A stretch of DNA of 64,000 nucleotides from Arthrobacter sp. MN05-02 (lineage in GTDB: Bacteria > Actinomycetota > Actinomycetes > Actinomycetales > Micrococcaceae). A program made the position numbers and the translations under genes. Each line of letters opens with the position of its first letter. Within the stretch, counting starts at the first letter, position 1. Shown here in pieces: positions 11,108 through 20,051 of this stretch. The stretch spans positions 1,178,001 through 1,242,000 of the forward strand of contig AP018697.1 of assembly GCA_004001285.1 (NCBI GenBank), written 5' to 3'. The notes below the pieces were generated by a model. It was given only the letters and a program-made list of their open reading frames with translations. It did not search any database and was not told the DNA's origin.

Positions 11108-11113
11108 TAGGAT
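11108..11113 (+). promoter_or_regulatory. Probable -10 element (TAGGAT) of a leaderless promoter
   Basis: TAGGAT ends 6 nt before the ATG at 11120, with no ribosome binding site between. This fits transcription starting at the start codon. Confidence 0.55.
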
Positions 11114-11119
11114 GACGGG

Positions 11120-12217
11120 ATGAGCCCCCTCGAGTGCGACGTCCTGATCATCGGCGGCGGTATCGCCGGTCTGTCGCTGGCGTCCGCCCTGGCGCCGTTC
11201 GCCGGCGTGGTGCTCGTCGAAGCGGAGTCCTCGCTCGGCTACCACACGTCGTCCCGCTCGGCGCGCCAGCTCATCCCGAGCTACGGCCCCGGACCCGTCG
11301 TGGATCTCACCCGCCGCACGCTGGATCTGCTGGCCGGGGTGCAGTCCTCCACGGGACTGGCGCTGACCGTCCCGCGGTCCTTTCTGCTCGTCGGATCCGA
11401 GGCCGATGTCGCGGCGAAGGCGAATGCATCGATGCGCCGTGTGCCCCACGCGGAAGCGCTTCTGCTGTGCCCCCAGCTCCGCCCGGCGTCGTTCGAGGCC
11501 GCGGCGATCGACACCGACTGCGTCGGCACCGACACCGACCTCCTGCTCGAGTACCACCGGCGGAGCGCCGGCGACGACGGCGTCATCATCCTGACGGGGG
11601 CACCCGTGACCTCCGCACGCTACGACGGCAGCGGCTGGAGCGTCCGGGCGGGGTACCGGGCCATTCACGCCGGCGTGGTGGTCGACGCGGCGGGAGCATG
11701 GGCCGACGGCGTCGCAGAGCTGTGCGGGGTCGCACCGCAGGGCCTCGTGCCCCTGCGTCGCACCGCCGCGATCGTGGCGGCGGAGGACGCGCCGCGGGTC
11801 GGGACACCGATGGTCGCCGCCGCCGACGACTCGTTCTACTACCGGCCCGACGACGACGGCGTGCTGATCTCGCCGAGCGAGGCGGAACCCGCCGAGCCGG
11901 GCGACGCACAACCCGGCCCGGAGGACGTCGAGCGGCTCGTCGCGCACCTCGGTCGGGTGACGACCCTCGGCATCACGTCGATCCGCCGGTCGTGGACGGG
12001 CCTGCGGACGCAGCGCGACAGCGGCCTGCCCGTCGTGGGATTCGATCCCGCCCACCCCGCGTTCTTCTGGCTCGCGGGGCAGGGCGGATACGGCTTCCAG
12101 ACGTCGTCGGGCATCGCGGAACTCGCGGCCGTCCTGCTCACCGGCGCCGATCCCGAGGACCTCGGCGCGGATCCCGGACGGATCACGGCCGCCGCCGCCG
12201 CCCTCCGCCCCGCCTGA
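11120..12217 (+). CDS. FAD-dependent oxidoreductase (DAO family)
   Basis: The 365-residue protein begins with the dinucleotide-binding fold CDVLIIGGGIAGLSLASALA (GxGxxG) and an acidic strand end LVEAESSLGYHTSSRSA, typical of the D-amino-acid-oxidase/glycine-oxidase-like family (PF01266). The C-terminal part has RRSWTGLRTQRDSGLPVVGF and LAGQGGYGFQTSSGIAEL, which close the FAD site. It should oxidise an amine or 2-hydroxy acid; the substrate is not evident. Its promoter appears leaderless. It stands alone, divergent from the quinone reductase. Confidence 0.87.
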   Translation: MSPLECDVLIIGGGIAGLSLASALAPFAGVVLVEAESSLGYHTSSRSARQLIPSYGPGPVVDLTRRTLDLLAGVQSSTGLALTVPRSFLLVGSEADVAAKANASMRRVPHAEALLLCPQLRPASFEAAAIDTDCVGTDTDLLLEYHRRSAGDDGVIILTGAPVTSARYDGSGWSVRAGYRAIHAGVVVDAAGAWADGVAELCGVAPQGLVPLRRTAAIVAAEDAPRVGTPMVAAADDSFYYRPDDDGVLISPSEAEPAEPGDAQPGPEDVERLVAHLGRVTTLGITSIRRSWTGLRTQRDSGLPVVGFDPAHPAFFWLAGQGGYGFQTSSGIAELAAVLLTGADPEDLGADPGRITAAAAALRPA

Positions 12218-12386
12218 GCCCGACGACGGGATCGCCGTCGCCCGCAACGGTCCGTCGCCGTGCGGGATCCCGGCCCCTCGCGCGGGGAGAACTCGTAGAG
12301 TTGGAGCCGGAGGCTTCCGCGGCGCACGCGCCGGGCGGGCTGGTCATCGAGCGCCCGGAGGCGGGCAGAGGGAACGGAACCGGAAC

Positions 12387-13376
12387 ATGTCAGCAGGTGG
12401 AGGCAACAAGGCGATCATCGCGGCCCTCGCGGCGAACCTCACCATCGCCGCGCTCAAGTTCGTGGCCTTCGCGCTCACGCGCTCGTCGTCGATGCTCGCC
12501 GAGGGCATCCACTCGGTGGCGGACTCGGGCAACCAGGTGCTGCTGCTCGTGGGTGGCAAGCGCGCCAAACGCCAGGCGAGCCCGGAGCACCCCTTCGGCT
12601 ACGGCCGGGAGCGGTACATCTACGCCTTCATCGTGTCGATCGTCCTGTTCAGCGTCGGCGGACTCTTCGCCCTCTACGAGGCGTACCACAAGTACCAGGA
12701 CCCCCACCCCATCGAGGGATCGTTCTGGTGGGTCCCGCTCGCCGTCCTGATCGGGGCCATCATCGCCGAGTCCTTCTCGTTCCGCACCGCCATCAGGGAG
12801 TCCAATCACACGCGGGGGAGCATGAGCTGGGTGCGGTTCGTCCGCACGGCCAAGTCGCCCGAACTGCCGGTCATCCTCCTCGAGGACTTCGGCGCGCTCC
12901 TGGGCCTCCTGTTCGCCCTGGTCGGCGTGTCCATGACGCTGCTGACCGACAACGGTGTGTGGGATGCGGCAGGGACCGCGATGATCGGTCTCCTCCTCGT
13001 CGCGATCGCCGCCGTCCTCGCGGTCGAGACCAAGAGCCTGCTCCTCGGCGAGAGTGCCTCCGCGGCCGCCGTCGCGAAGATCGAAGCGGCCATCAGCGAC
13101 GACGGGGCCACACGCATCATCCATCTCAAGACCCTCCACCTGGGTCCCGACGAGCTGCTCGTCGCCGCCAAGATCTCGGTCGGGAACCAGGACACCGGGT
13201 CGCAGATCGCCGAGGTGATCAACGCCGCCGAGCAGCGGATCCGGGCAGCTGTGCCGATCGCCACCGCCATCTACCTCGAGCCCGATCTGTACGCTCCCCG
13301 CGCCACTGCCACGCCCTCAGCGAACGGGAGCTCCGCAGGGCCCCGACCTGGCAGCGCGCCGTCCGGGCAGGTCTAG
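12387..13376 (+). CDS. Cation diffusion facilitator family transporter
   Basis: A 329-residue inner-membrane metal/proton antiporter. It has an N-terminal helix pair, LTRSSSMLAEGIHSVADSGN with the metal-site pattern (HxxxD), and the conserved HPFGYGRERYIYAF. Several transmembrane segments follow (about residues 70-210), then a cytoplasmic C-terminal domain (HLKTLHLGPDELLVAAKI). It probably exports Zn(II), Fe(II) or similar ions. The ATG follows a purine-rich run. The gene end abuts the promoter of the TrkA-C gene downstream. Confidence 0.9.
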   Translation: MSAGGGNKAIIAALAANLTIAALKFVAFALTRSSSMLAEGIHSVADSGNQVLLLVGGKRAKRQASPEHPFGYGRERYIYAFIVSIVLFSVGGLFALYEAYHKYQDPHPIEGSFWWVPLAVLIGAIIAESFSFRTAIRESNHTRGSMSWVRFVRTAKSPELPVILLEDFGALLGLLFALVGVSMTLLTDNGVWDAAGTAMIGLLLVAIAAVLAVETKSLLLGESASAAAVAKIEAAISDDGATRIIHLKTLHLGPDELLVAAKISVGNQDTGSQIAEVINAAEQRIRAAVPIATAIYLEPDLYAPRATATPSANGSSAGPRPGSAPSGQV

Positions 13377-13379
13377 GAT
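13374..13379 (+). promoter_or_regulatory. Probable -10 element (TAGGAT) of a leaderless promoter
   Basis: TAGGAT ends 6 nt before the ATG at 13386 and overlaps the stop codon of the preceding transporter gene, so the antiporter pair may have its own start of transcription. Confidence 0.5.
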
Positions 13380-13385
13380 AGGCGC

Positions 13386-13868
13386 ATGAACGTCATCGAA
13401 ACGCGCCTTCCGGGCATCGGAGTGCGCCGGGAGATCGTCACGGGCTCCGGCCGGAGGGTGGGGATCGTCGCGCAGCGCGACGGCGACCTCGACCTCATCA
13501 TCTCGAAGGCCGGCGATCCGGACGCGTGTGTCGCCTCCATCCCGCTGACCCCGGACGAGGCGGCGACCATCGGCAACCTCCTCGGCTCGCGCCAGCTCGT
13601 CGCGCAGTTGACGGAGGAGCACCGCGACCTCCCCGGTGTCTCCACGCGCCAGTTCCTGATCGAGCGCGGCTCGCCGTTCGACGGCCGCCCCCTCGGGGAC
13701 ACCCGCATGCGGTCCCGGTCCGGCGCGTCGCTCGTCGCCGTGCTGCGCTCCGGCCAGGTGCAGGCCTCACCCACGCCCGATTTCACGCTCGCCGCGGGCG
13801 ACCTGCTGGTGGTGGTGGGCACGTCCGAGGGCCTCGACACCGCGGCGGACATCCTGCGCAACGGCTGA
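13386..13868 (+). CDS. TrkA-C domain regulatory subunit of a cation:proton antiporter
   Basis: The 160-residue soluble protein has a short N-terminal domain (ETRLPGIGVRREIVTGSGRRVGIV). It ends with a TrkA-C (RCK-C) domain: GRPLGDTRMRSRSGASLVAVLRSG ... DFTLAAGDLLVVVGTSEGLD. Such proteins (KhtT/AmhM type) bind nucleotides or ions and gate a partner CPA2 antiporter. The partner gene begins 7 bp downstream, which strongly supports this role in K+ or NH4+/H+ exchange. Confidence 0.88.
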   Translation: MNVIETRLPGIGVRREIVTGSGRRVGIVAQRDGDLDLIISKAGDPDACVASIPLTPDEAATIGNLLGSRQLVAQLTEEHRDLPGVSTRQFLIERGSPFDGRPLGDTRMRSRSGASLVAVLRSGQVQASPTPDFTLAAGDLLVVVGTSEGLDTAADILRNG

Positions 13869-13875
13869 GCCGCCT

Positions 13876-15066
13876 GTGCACACGACCGCCCTCACCCTGA
13901 TCGAACTCGGCGCAATCCTCCTGTTCCTCGGGATCCTCGGGCGGCTCGCCGGCCGGATCGGGCTCTCGCCGATCCCGCTCTACCTCATCGGGGGCCTCTT
14001 CTTCGGTCAGGGCGGGTTCATCGAACTCGACGGGGTGATCGAGTTCAGCGAGGTCGCCAGCGAGATCGGCGTGGTACTGCTCCTGCTGATGCTCGGCCTC
14101 GAGTACACGGCGAAGGAGCTGGTGACGGGCCTCCGTCAGTCCTGGCTGGCAGGCATCGTGGACTTCGCCCTGAACTTCACGCCGGGCGCGCTCGTCGCCG
14201 TGGTCCTGGGCTGGGGTCCCGTCGCCTCGCTCGTGATGGGAGGGGTCACCTACATCTCCTCCTCGGGCATCGCCGCGAAGGTCATCAGCGACCTCGGCCG
14301 GCTCGGCAACCGCGAGACGCCCACCGTCCTCGCGATCCTCGTCTTCGAGGACCTCGCCATGGCCATCTACCTCCCCGTCCTGACGGCGGTCCTGGCCGGT
14401 CTCAGCTTCGCCGGCGGCCTCGGCACCGTGGGCATCTCGCTGCTCGTGGTCACGCTCGTGCTGGTCATCGCCCTGCGCTGGGGCAATGTCGTCTCGGCCG
14501 TCGTGGACAGCACGGACCGGGAGGTGTTCCTCCTGACCCTCATCGGCGCCGCGCTCCTCGTCGCGGGCCTCGCCTCCGCCCTCCAGGTCTCCGCGGCCGT
14601 CGGCGCGTTCCTGCTCGGCATCGCCATCTCGGGCGCGACGGCGGAGAACGCCGCACGCATCCTCGAACCCCTGCGGGACCTGTTCGCCGCGATCTTCTTC
14701 GTGGTGTTCGGGCTGAACACGGATCCGTCGTCGATCCCCCCGGTCCTCGCCTTCGCGCTGCTCCTGGCCGTCGTCACCTCGGTCACGAAGATCGCGACCG
14801 GCTGGTGGGCCGCGGGACGGCAGGGCATCGGCAGGCTGGGGCGCGCACGCGCCGGCGCAGCGCTCGTGGCGCGCGGCGAGTTCTCCATCGTCATCGCGGG
14901 ACTCGCGGTGGCGTCCGGCGCGGTCCTTCCCGACCTCGCCGCCCTGGCCACGACCTACGTGCTGCTCATGGCCGTCCTCGGGCCGGTCCTGGCACGCCTC
15001 GCGGAACCCGCCATGGACCTGCTGGACCGGCGCCCGAGGAGGCGCCCGCAGGAGATGACGGCCTAA
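13876..15066 (+). CDS. CPA2 family cation:proton antiporter
   Basis: A 396-residue membrane protein of the KefB/GerN/KhtU type with about 12 hydrophobic segments. It opens with ALTLIELGAILLFLGILGRLAG, has the conserved VASEIGVVLLLLMLGLEYTAKEL, and includes LAILVFEDLAMAIYLPVL containing the ED pair near the ion site. It lacks a C-terminal RCK domain; that role is supplied in trans by the preceding TrkA-C gene. The start is GTG 13876. Confidence 0.92.
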   Translation: MHTTALTLIELGAILLFLGILGRLAGRIGLSPIPLYLIGGLFFGQGGFIELDGVIEFSEVASEIGVVLLLLMLGLEYTAKELVTGLRQSWLAGIVDFALNFTPGALVAVVLGWGPVASLVMGGVTYISSSGIAAKVISDLGRLGNRETPTVLAILVFEDLAMAIYLPVLTAVLAGLSFAGGLGTVGISLLVVTLVLVIALRWGNVVSAVVDSTDREVFLLTLIGAALLVAGLASALQVSAAVGAFLLGIAISGATAENAARILEPLRDLFAAIFFVVFGLNTDPSSIPPVLAFALLLAVVTSVTKIATGWWAAGRQGIGRLGRARAGAALVARGEFSIVIAGLAVASGAVLPDLAALATTYVLLMAVLGPVLARLAEPAMDLLDRRPRRRPQEMTA

Positions 15067-15075
15067 GCGCGCCGT

Positions 15076-15922
15076 CTAGTCGTCGAGGATCTTGCCGATC
15101 GGCTCCCGCTTCTCCGCCTGGAAGGTGTCCTCCTCGCGGCCGTAGGCCCAGTACCCGGACAGGGAGACCTGCGAGCGCGCCAGGCCCTTGTCCTTGAACA
15201 GGACGTCACGGAGCGCCTTCATGGCGCCGCGCTCGCCGTGCACGAAGGCGTCGACGGAACCCTCGGGCCACGGCCCGGCGGCGACGGCGTCCGCCAGCAG
15301 CGTCGTCGTGCCGGCCAGCTGACCGTCCCGCTGGAGCCAGTGCAGTTCGAGGCCCGCGGGCGCGGCGAGGGGGAGGATGTCGGCGGCGCTGTCCACCTCG
15401 AGATAGGCGTGCCCCACGGCGTCCGGGTGCAGCGCCTCGATGCCGGCCGCGATCGCCGGAAGGGCGGAGTCGTCCCCGACGAACAGGTGCCAGTCGGCGT
15501 CCTGGTCGGGCGACCACTTGCCGGACGGACCCATCAGCACGAGGGCGTCACCCGGGGAGGCCTTCGCCGCCCACGGGCCGGCGACACCGGCATCGCCGTG
15601 GACCACGAAGTCGATGGCAAGCCGCTGCTCCGCGGAGTCGAGCCAGCGGATGGTGTAGGGTCCGCTTCACCGGGCGGTCCTCTGCCGGCAGCGCGTCCTT
15701 CAGCGCCGCGAGGTCGTAGGGCGGTACCAGCCCGAGTTCCGGCTTCGCGAAGAGCAGCTTGGCGTACTTGTCGGTGGCGTCGCACTCCTGGAGGTCCGCG
15801 AAACCCGGTCCGCCCGCCACCACCCGCACGAGGTGCGGACTCAGCCACCGGGTCTCCAGGACGGTGAGGACGGCCTGCGGACGAGGTGGCTTGCGGGACG
15901 GTTCGGACAGGGGCGAGGACAT
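15076..15922 (-). CDS. Siderophore-interacting protein (frame broken at about 15658)
   Basis: The family (SIP, PF04954/PF08021) reduces ferric siderophores in the cytoplasm with NAD(P)H and FAD. The N-terminal FAD-binding half reads LETRWLSPHLVRVVAGGPG to DRPVKRT; the C-terminal half contains FVVHGDAGVAGPWA, LVLMGPSGKWSP, LFVGDDSALPAIA and WAYGREEDTFQAE. The two halves are in different frames. An extra base in the GGG at 15658-15660 (CCC in the gene) explains it: removing one restores KRTYTIRWLDSAEQRLAIDF, the expected join. The restored length is about 281 residues. The start is taken as ATG 15922. A candidate DtxR box lies 23 bp upstream. Confidence 0.88.
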
Positions 15923-15945
15923 GGAGCGGCGCTTCTTTCTGGGGA

Positions 15946-15964
15946 AGGTGTTAGCCCACCCTAA
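15946..15964 (-). promoter_or_regulatory. Candidate DtxR/IdeR iron box ahead of the siderophore-interacting protein
   Basis: On the minus strand the 19-mer TTAGGGTGGGCTAACACCT agrees with the DtxR/IdeR consensus TTAGGTTAGGCTAACCTAA at 13 of 19 positions, including the TTAGG and GGCTAAC cores. It sits 23 bp upstream of the siderophore-interacting protein start and just after the hutH stop. This fits iron-repressed transcription of the reductase gene. Confidence 0.55.
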
Positions 15965-15970
15965 CAAGCT

Positions 15971-17555
15971 TCACTGGAGGGGCGCTGGGAGCACGTCCGT
16001 CGCGGCCGCGAGCAGGGCGCCGTCGTCGACGAGCAGGCGGGCCGCCTCGATCTCCGGAGCGAGGTAGCGGTCCGTACCGGGACCCTCGATGTCCTCCCGC
16101 AGCCGAGCGCGCACGGCGGAGATCGGAGCGGAACTGCGCAGGCCGCCGTCGGCGCCCGTCCCGCCGTCGCGCATGTCCAGGGCCCGTGCGGCCGTGAGGA
16201 TCTCGATGGCGAGCACCCGGGTCAGTCCGTCGATCGCCCTGCGCAGCTTCAGGCCCGCGGCCCAGCCCATCGACACGTGGTCCTCCTGCATCGCGGACGA
16301 GGGGATGGAGTCGACCGACGCCGGGGTGGCGAGCCGCTTCAGCTCGGACACGATGCCGGCCTGCGTGTACTGAGCGATCATGTGGCCCGAGTCCACGCCG
16401 GGGTCGTGGGCGAGGAAGGCGTTGAGCCCGTGGCTCCGGGACTTGTCGAGGAACCGGTCCGTCCGTCGTTCGCTCATGGAGGCGACGTCGGCGACGGCGA
16501 TCGCCAGGAAGTCCAGGACGTAGCCCACGGGTGCACCGTGGAAGTTCCCGTTCGACTCGATGCGCCCGTCCGGGGTGATCACCGGGTTGTCGATGGCGGA
16601 CCCCAGCTCGATCGCGGCGACGGATTCGGCGTGGGCCAGGGTGGCGCGCGCGGCGCCGTGCACCTGGGGAGCGCACCGGAGGGAGTAGGCGTCCTGGACG
16701 CGGGTGAAGCGGTGCCGCCCGGTCTCCGAGGTCAGCTGCTCGGCGATGAGCGGGGATCCCTCGAGGAGGGCGCGGATGGACGCGGCGGAGGCCACCTGAC
16801 CGGGGTGCGGACGCAGTGCGTGGAGGTCCTCGGCGAAGACCGCGTCGGTTCCCAGGAGCCCCTCCACGCTCATCGCCGCGGCGAGGTCCGCGGTCCTCAG
16901 GAGGCGGTGCAGGTCGGCCGCGGCGAGGACGAGCATGCCGAGCATGCCGTCCGTCCCGTTGATGAGGGCCAGGCCCTCCTTCTCGCGCAGCTCCACCGGG
17001 GGGATGCCTGCCGCGGCGAGGGCCTCGGCGGCGGGGACGAGCTCCCCGGACCGGGTGCGCACGTCGCCCTCGCCCATGAGCGCCAGGGCGACGTGGGAGA
17101 GCGGGGCGAGATCCCCCGAGCAGCCGAGGGAGCCGTACTCCCCGATGACCGGTGTGATCCCGGCGTTCAGCAGCGCGGCGTAGGTGGACGCCACGACCGG
17201 ACGCACGCCCGTGCGTCCGGTGGCGAGGGTGGAAAGGCGCCCGAGCATGAGTCCGCGCACCACCTCGCGGTCCACCTCGGCGCCCGAGGATGCCGCATGG
17301 CTGCGGATGAGACTGCGCTGCAGTTGGCTGCGCTGGTCGAGCGGGATGTGCTTGGTCGCGAGCGCGCCGAATCCGGTGGAGACGCCGTAGTGCGGCGTGC
17401 CGTCGTCCACGAGGGACTCGATGACGGCACGGGACGCGGCCATCGCGGACAGGGCGTCGGCAGCCAGCTCCACCTCCGCGCCGTGACGCGCCACCGCGAC
17501 GACGTCGGCGGGGGGACAGCGGGCCGGTCCCGACGATGACGGGGGAGTGCGACAT
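15971..17555 (-). CDS. hutH: Histidine ammonia-lyase (frame broken at about 17510)
   Basis: HutH removes ammonia from L-histidine to give urocanate, the first step of histidine breakdown. The MIO prosthetic group forms from three residues here read as Cys-Ser-Gly in [15 protein letters not shown]; the Cys in place of Ala is, as I recall, also found in Streptomyces enzymes. Other landmarks are [41 protein letters not shown] and [13 protein letters not shown]. The start is ATG 17555 ([15 protein letters not shown]). The frame then shifts: a run of six G at 17510-17515 appears one too long, and correcting it gives ...[14 protein letters not shown]. The restored length is about 527 residues, normal for the family. 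The gene is divergent from iclR-hutU. Confidence 0.94.
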
Positions 17556-17591
17556 GGTGCCTCGGTTCCTGCGGCTCTCGCCGCTCTTGCC

Positions 17592-17623
17592 ATTGAATGA
17601 AAAGGGCGTTTCAATAAGTGAAA
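17592..17623. promoter_or_regulatory. Operator-like dyads in the divergent hutH / iclR-hutU promoter
   Basis: This unusually A/T-rich patch between the divergent hut transcripts has ATTGAA...TTCAAT arms and the dyad TTTCA-ATAAG-TGAAA (17609-17623), plus another TGAAA at 17598-17602. Repeated TGAAA/TTTCA half-sites beside an IclR gene suggest its operator, controlling both directions. The assignment rests on position and symmetry only. Confidence 0.5.
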
Positions 17624-17655
17624 TATACGGCAGGGCTGAAAGCAAGGAGGCGACC

Positions 17656-18340
17656 ATGGCAGAATCCTCGACCCGCACCGTCGAGCGGGCCCTCGTCCTC
17701 CTCGGGGCGGTCTGCGACGCCGGGTCGCTGACGCTCGCGGACGCCGCTCGCGAGACGGACCTGTCGGCGTCGACGGCCCTGCGTCTGCTGCGCACACTCG
17801 AGGGGACGGGCTTCGTGCGGCGTGACGTGCTCGGCGCCTACCGGCCCGGGCTCCGCGTGGTGCAGCTCGGAGCGCAGGCCCTCGGCCACGAATCGCTCGT
17901 CTCCCTCGCCGAACCCGCGCTCGAGCGCCTCGTGGACCGAACGGGGGAATCGGCCTACCTCAGCGTCCCGTCGCACGACGGCGAGGGCGTGTACCTGGCC
18001 ATGCGCGAGGGCACCCACTCCGTCCGCCATGCCAGCTGGGTGGGCCGCAGCATCCCGCTGGCCGGGACCGCCGTGGGGGCCGTGCTGACCGGCCGCCCGC
18101 CCGCCGACGGGGTTCGTCGTCGTCCGCGACGGCGTCGAGGCGGACGTCACCGCCATCGCCGCGCCGGTGTCACCCGGCGCGCGGACCGTCGCCGCACTCA
18201 GCGTGGTCATCCCCAGCTACCGCATCACCGAGGCGGAGGCACACCGTATCGGTGCGCTCGTCGCGCAGGAGGCGGCCACGCTCCTGACGCGGCCGGACGC
18301 CGTCGCCCTGACCGAGGACCTGACAGGAGAACCAGCATGA
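17656..18340 (+). CDS. IclR family transcriptional regulator of the hut genes (frame broken at about 18109)
   Basis: An N-terminal winged helix ([20 protein letters not shown] ... [20 protein letters not shown]) is followed by the IclR effector domain ([36 protein letters not shown]). After RPPADG the frame is lost: GGGG at 18109-18112 appears one base too long. Removing it gives [19 protein letters not shown] and the expected C-terminus [20 protein letters not shown], ending TGA 18338-18340, about 227 residues. The ATG 17656 follows AAGGAGG. The stop overlaps the hutU ATG (ATGA), so it is probably co-transcribed and a pathway-specific regulator of histidine use. Confidence 0.85.
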
Positions 18341-20016
18341 CCAGCAGCACGACGACCCCGACGCACGACCCTTCCCGCTCCATCCGCGCGGCCCGCGGCA
18401 CGCAGTTGACGGCGAAGAGCTGGCAGACGGAAGCACCGCTGCGCATGCTGATGAACAACCTCGACCCGGAGGTCGCCGAACGTCCCGAGGACCTCGTGGT
18501 CTACGGCGGGACCGGCCGTGCGGCCCGCAGCTGGGAGGCCTACGACGCGATCGTCCGCACGCTCGAGACGCTCGACGACGACGAGACGCTCCTCGTCCAG
18601 TCCGGCAAGCCCGTGGGCGTGTTCCGCACCAACCCCTGGGCCCCGCGCGTCCTGCTCGCCAACTCCAACCTCGTCGGGGACTGGGCCACCTGGCCGGAGT
18701 TCCGTCGCCTCGAGGCCGAGGGCCTCATGATGTACGGGCAGATGACGGCGGGCTCCTGGATCTACATCGGCACGCAGGGCATCCTCCAGGGCACCTACGA
18801 GACCTTCGCCGCGATCGCCCGCAAACGGTTCGGCGGGAGCCTCGCCGGCACGCTGACGCTCACCGGCGGCTGCGGGGGCATGGGCGGCGCCCAGCCGCTC
18901 GCCGTCACCCTGAACGGCGGGGCCGTCCTCATCGTCGACGTCAGCGAGGCGCGCCTGCGCCGCCGCGTCGCGAAGCGGTACCTGGACACCGTCGCGGACA
19001 CGCTCGACGACGCCGTCGCGCAGGTCCTCGCCGCGAAACACGGGAAGCGCGCGCTGTCCGTCGGCGTCGTCGGCAACGCTGCGACCGTCTTCCCGGAACT
19101 GCTGCGGCGCGGGCTCGACGTCGACATCGTCACCGACCAGACCTCCGCCCACGATCCGCTCAGCTACCTGCCGGAGGGCATCTCGCCCGACGAGTGGGAA
19201 CGCGAGGCGACGGCCGACCCCGACGGGTTCACGAAGAAGGCGCAGGTGTCCATGGCCCTGCAGGTCGAGGCGATGGTGGGCTTCCAGGATGCCGGCGCCG
19301 AGGTCTTCGACTACGGCAACTCCATCCGGGACGAGGCCCGCACAGGCGGCTACGGGCGGGCCTTCGACTTCCCCGGCTTCGTGCCCGCCTACATCCGGCC
19401 CCTGTTCTGCGAGGGGCTCGGCCCGTTCCGCTGGGTGGCGCTCTCGGGGGACCCGGCGGACATCGCCGTCACCGACGCCGCCCTCAAGGAGCTGTTCCCC
19501 GACAACGGGCACCTGCACCGCTGGCTCGACGCCGCCGCCGAACACGTCGAGTTCGAGGGCCTGCCCGCACGCATCTGCTGGCTCGGCTACGGGGACCGCG
19601 CGAAGGCCGGCCTGCTCTTCAACCGGCTGGTCGCCGAGGGCAGGGTGTCCGCGCCGATCGTCATCGGGCGCGACCACCTCGACTCCGGGTCCGTCGCCTC
19701 CCCCTACCGCGAGACGGAGGCGATGGCCGACGGCTCGGACGCCGTCGCCGACTGGCCCCTCCTGAACGCCCTGCTGACGACGTCGTCGGGCGCCACCTGG
19801 GTGTCCATCCACCACGGTGGCGGCGTCGGGATCGGGCGCTCCATCCACGCCGGGCAGGTCTCGGTCGCGGACGGGACGGACCTCGCGGCCCAGAAGCTCG
19901 AGCGGCTCCTGACGAACGACCCGGGCATGGGCGTCATCCGCCACGTCGACGCCGGCTACGACCGTGCCCGGGAGGTCGCCGCCGAACGCGGCGTCCGCAT
20001 CCCCATGCGATCCTGA
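18337..20016 (+). CDS. hutU: Urocanate hydratase (urocanase)
   Basis: HutU hydrates urocanate to imidazolone propionate using tightly bound NAD. The 559 residues match the usual length. Motifs include [68 protein letters not shown], and the active-site cysteine in [18 protein letters not shown]. The ATG overlaps the iclR stop by ATGA, indicating translational coupling. The M20 amidohydrolase gene follows after 35 bp. Confidence 0.97.
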   Translation: MTSSTTTPTHDPSRSIRAARGTQLTAKSWQTEAPLRMLMNNLDPEVAERPEDLVVYGGTGRAARSWEAYDAIVRTLETLDDDETLLVQSGKPVGVFRTNPWAPRVLLANSNLVGDWATWPEFRRLEAEGLMMYGQMTAGSWIYIGTQGILQGTYETFAAIARKRFGGSLAGTLTLTGGCGGMGGAQPLAVTLNGGAVLIVDVSEARLRRRVAKRYLDTVADTLDDAVAQVLAAKHGKRALSVGVVGNAATVFPELLRRGLDVDIVTDQTSAHDPLSYLPEGISPDEWEREATADPDGFTKKAQVSMALQVEAMVGFQDAGAEVFDYGNSIRDEARTGGYGRAFDFPGFVPAYIRPLFCEGLGPFRWVALSGDPADIAVTDAALKELFPDNGHLHRWLDAAAEHVEFEGLPARICWLGYGDRAKAGLLFNRLVAEGRVSAPIVIGRDHLDSGSVASPYRETEAMADGSDAVADWPLLNALLTTSSGATWVSIHHGGGVGIGRSIHAGQVSVADGTDLAAQKLERLLTNDPGMGVIRHVDAGYDRAREVAAERGVRIPMRS

Positions 20017-20051
20017 CAGAAGTCCACCCGCCACCACCGGAAGGCATCCCC

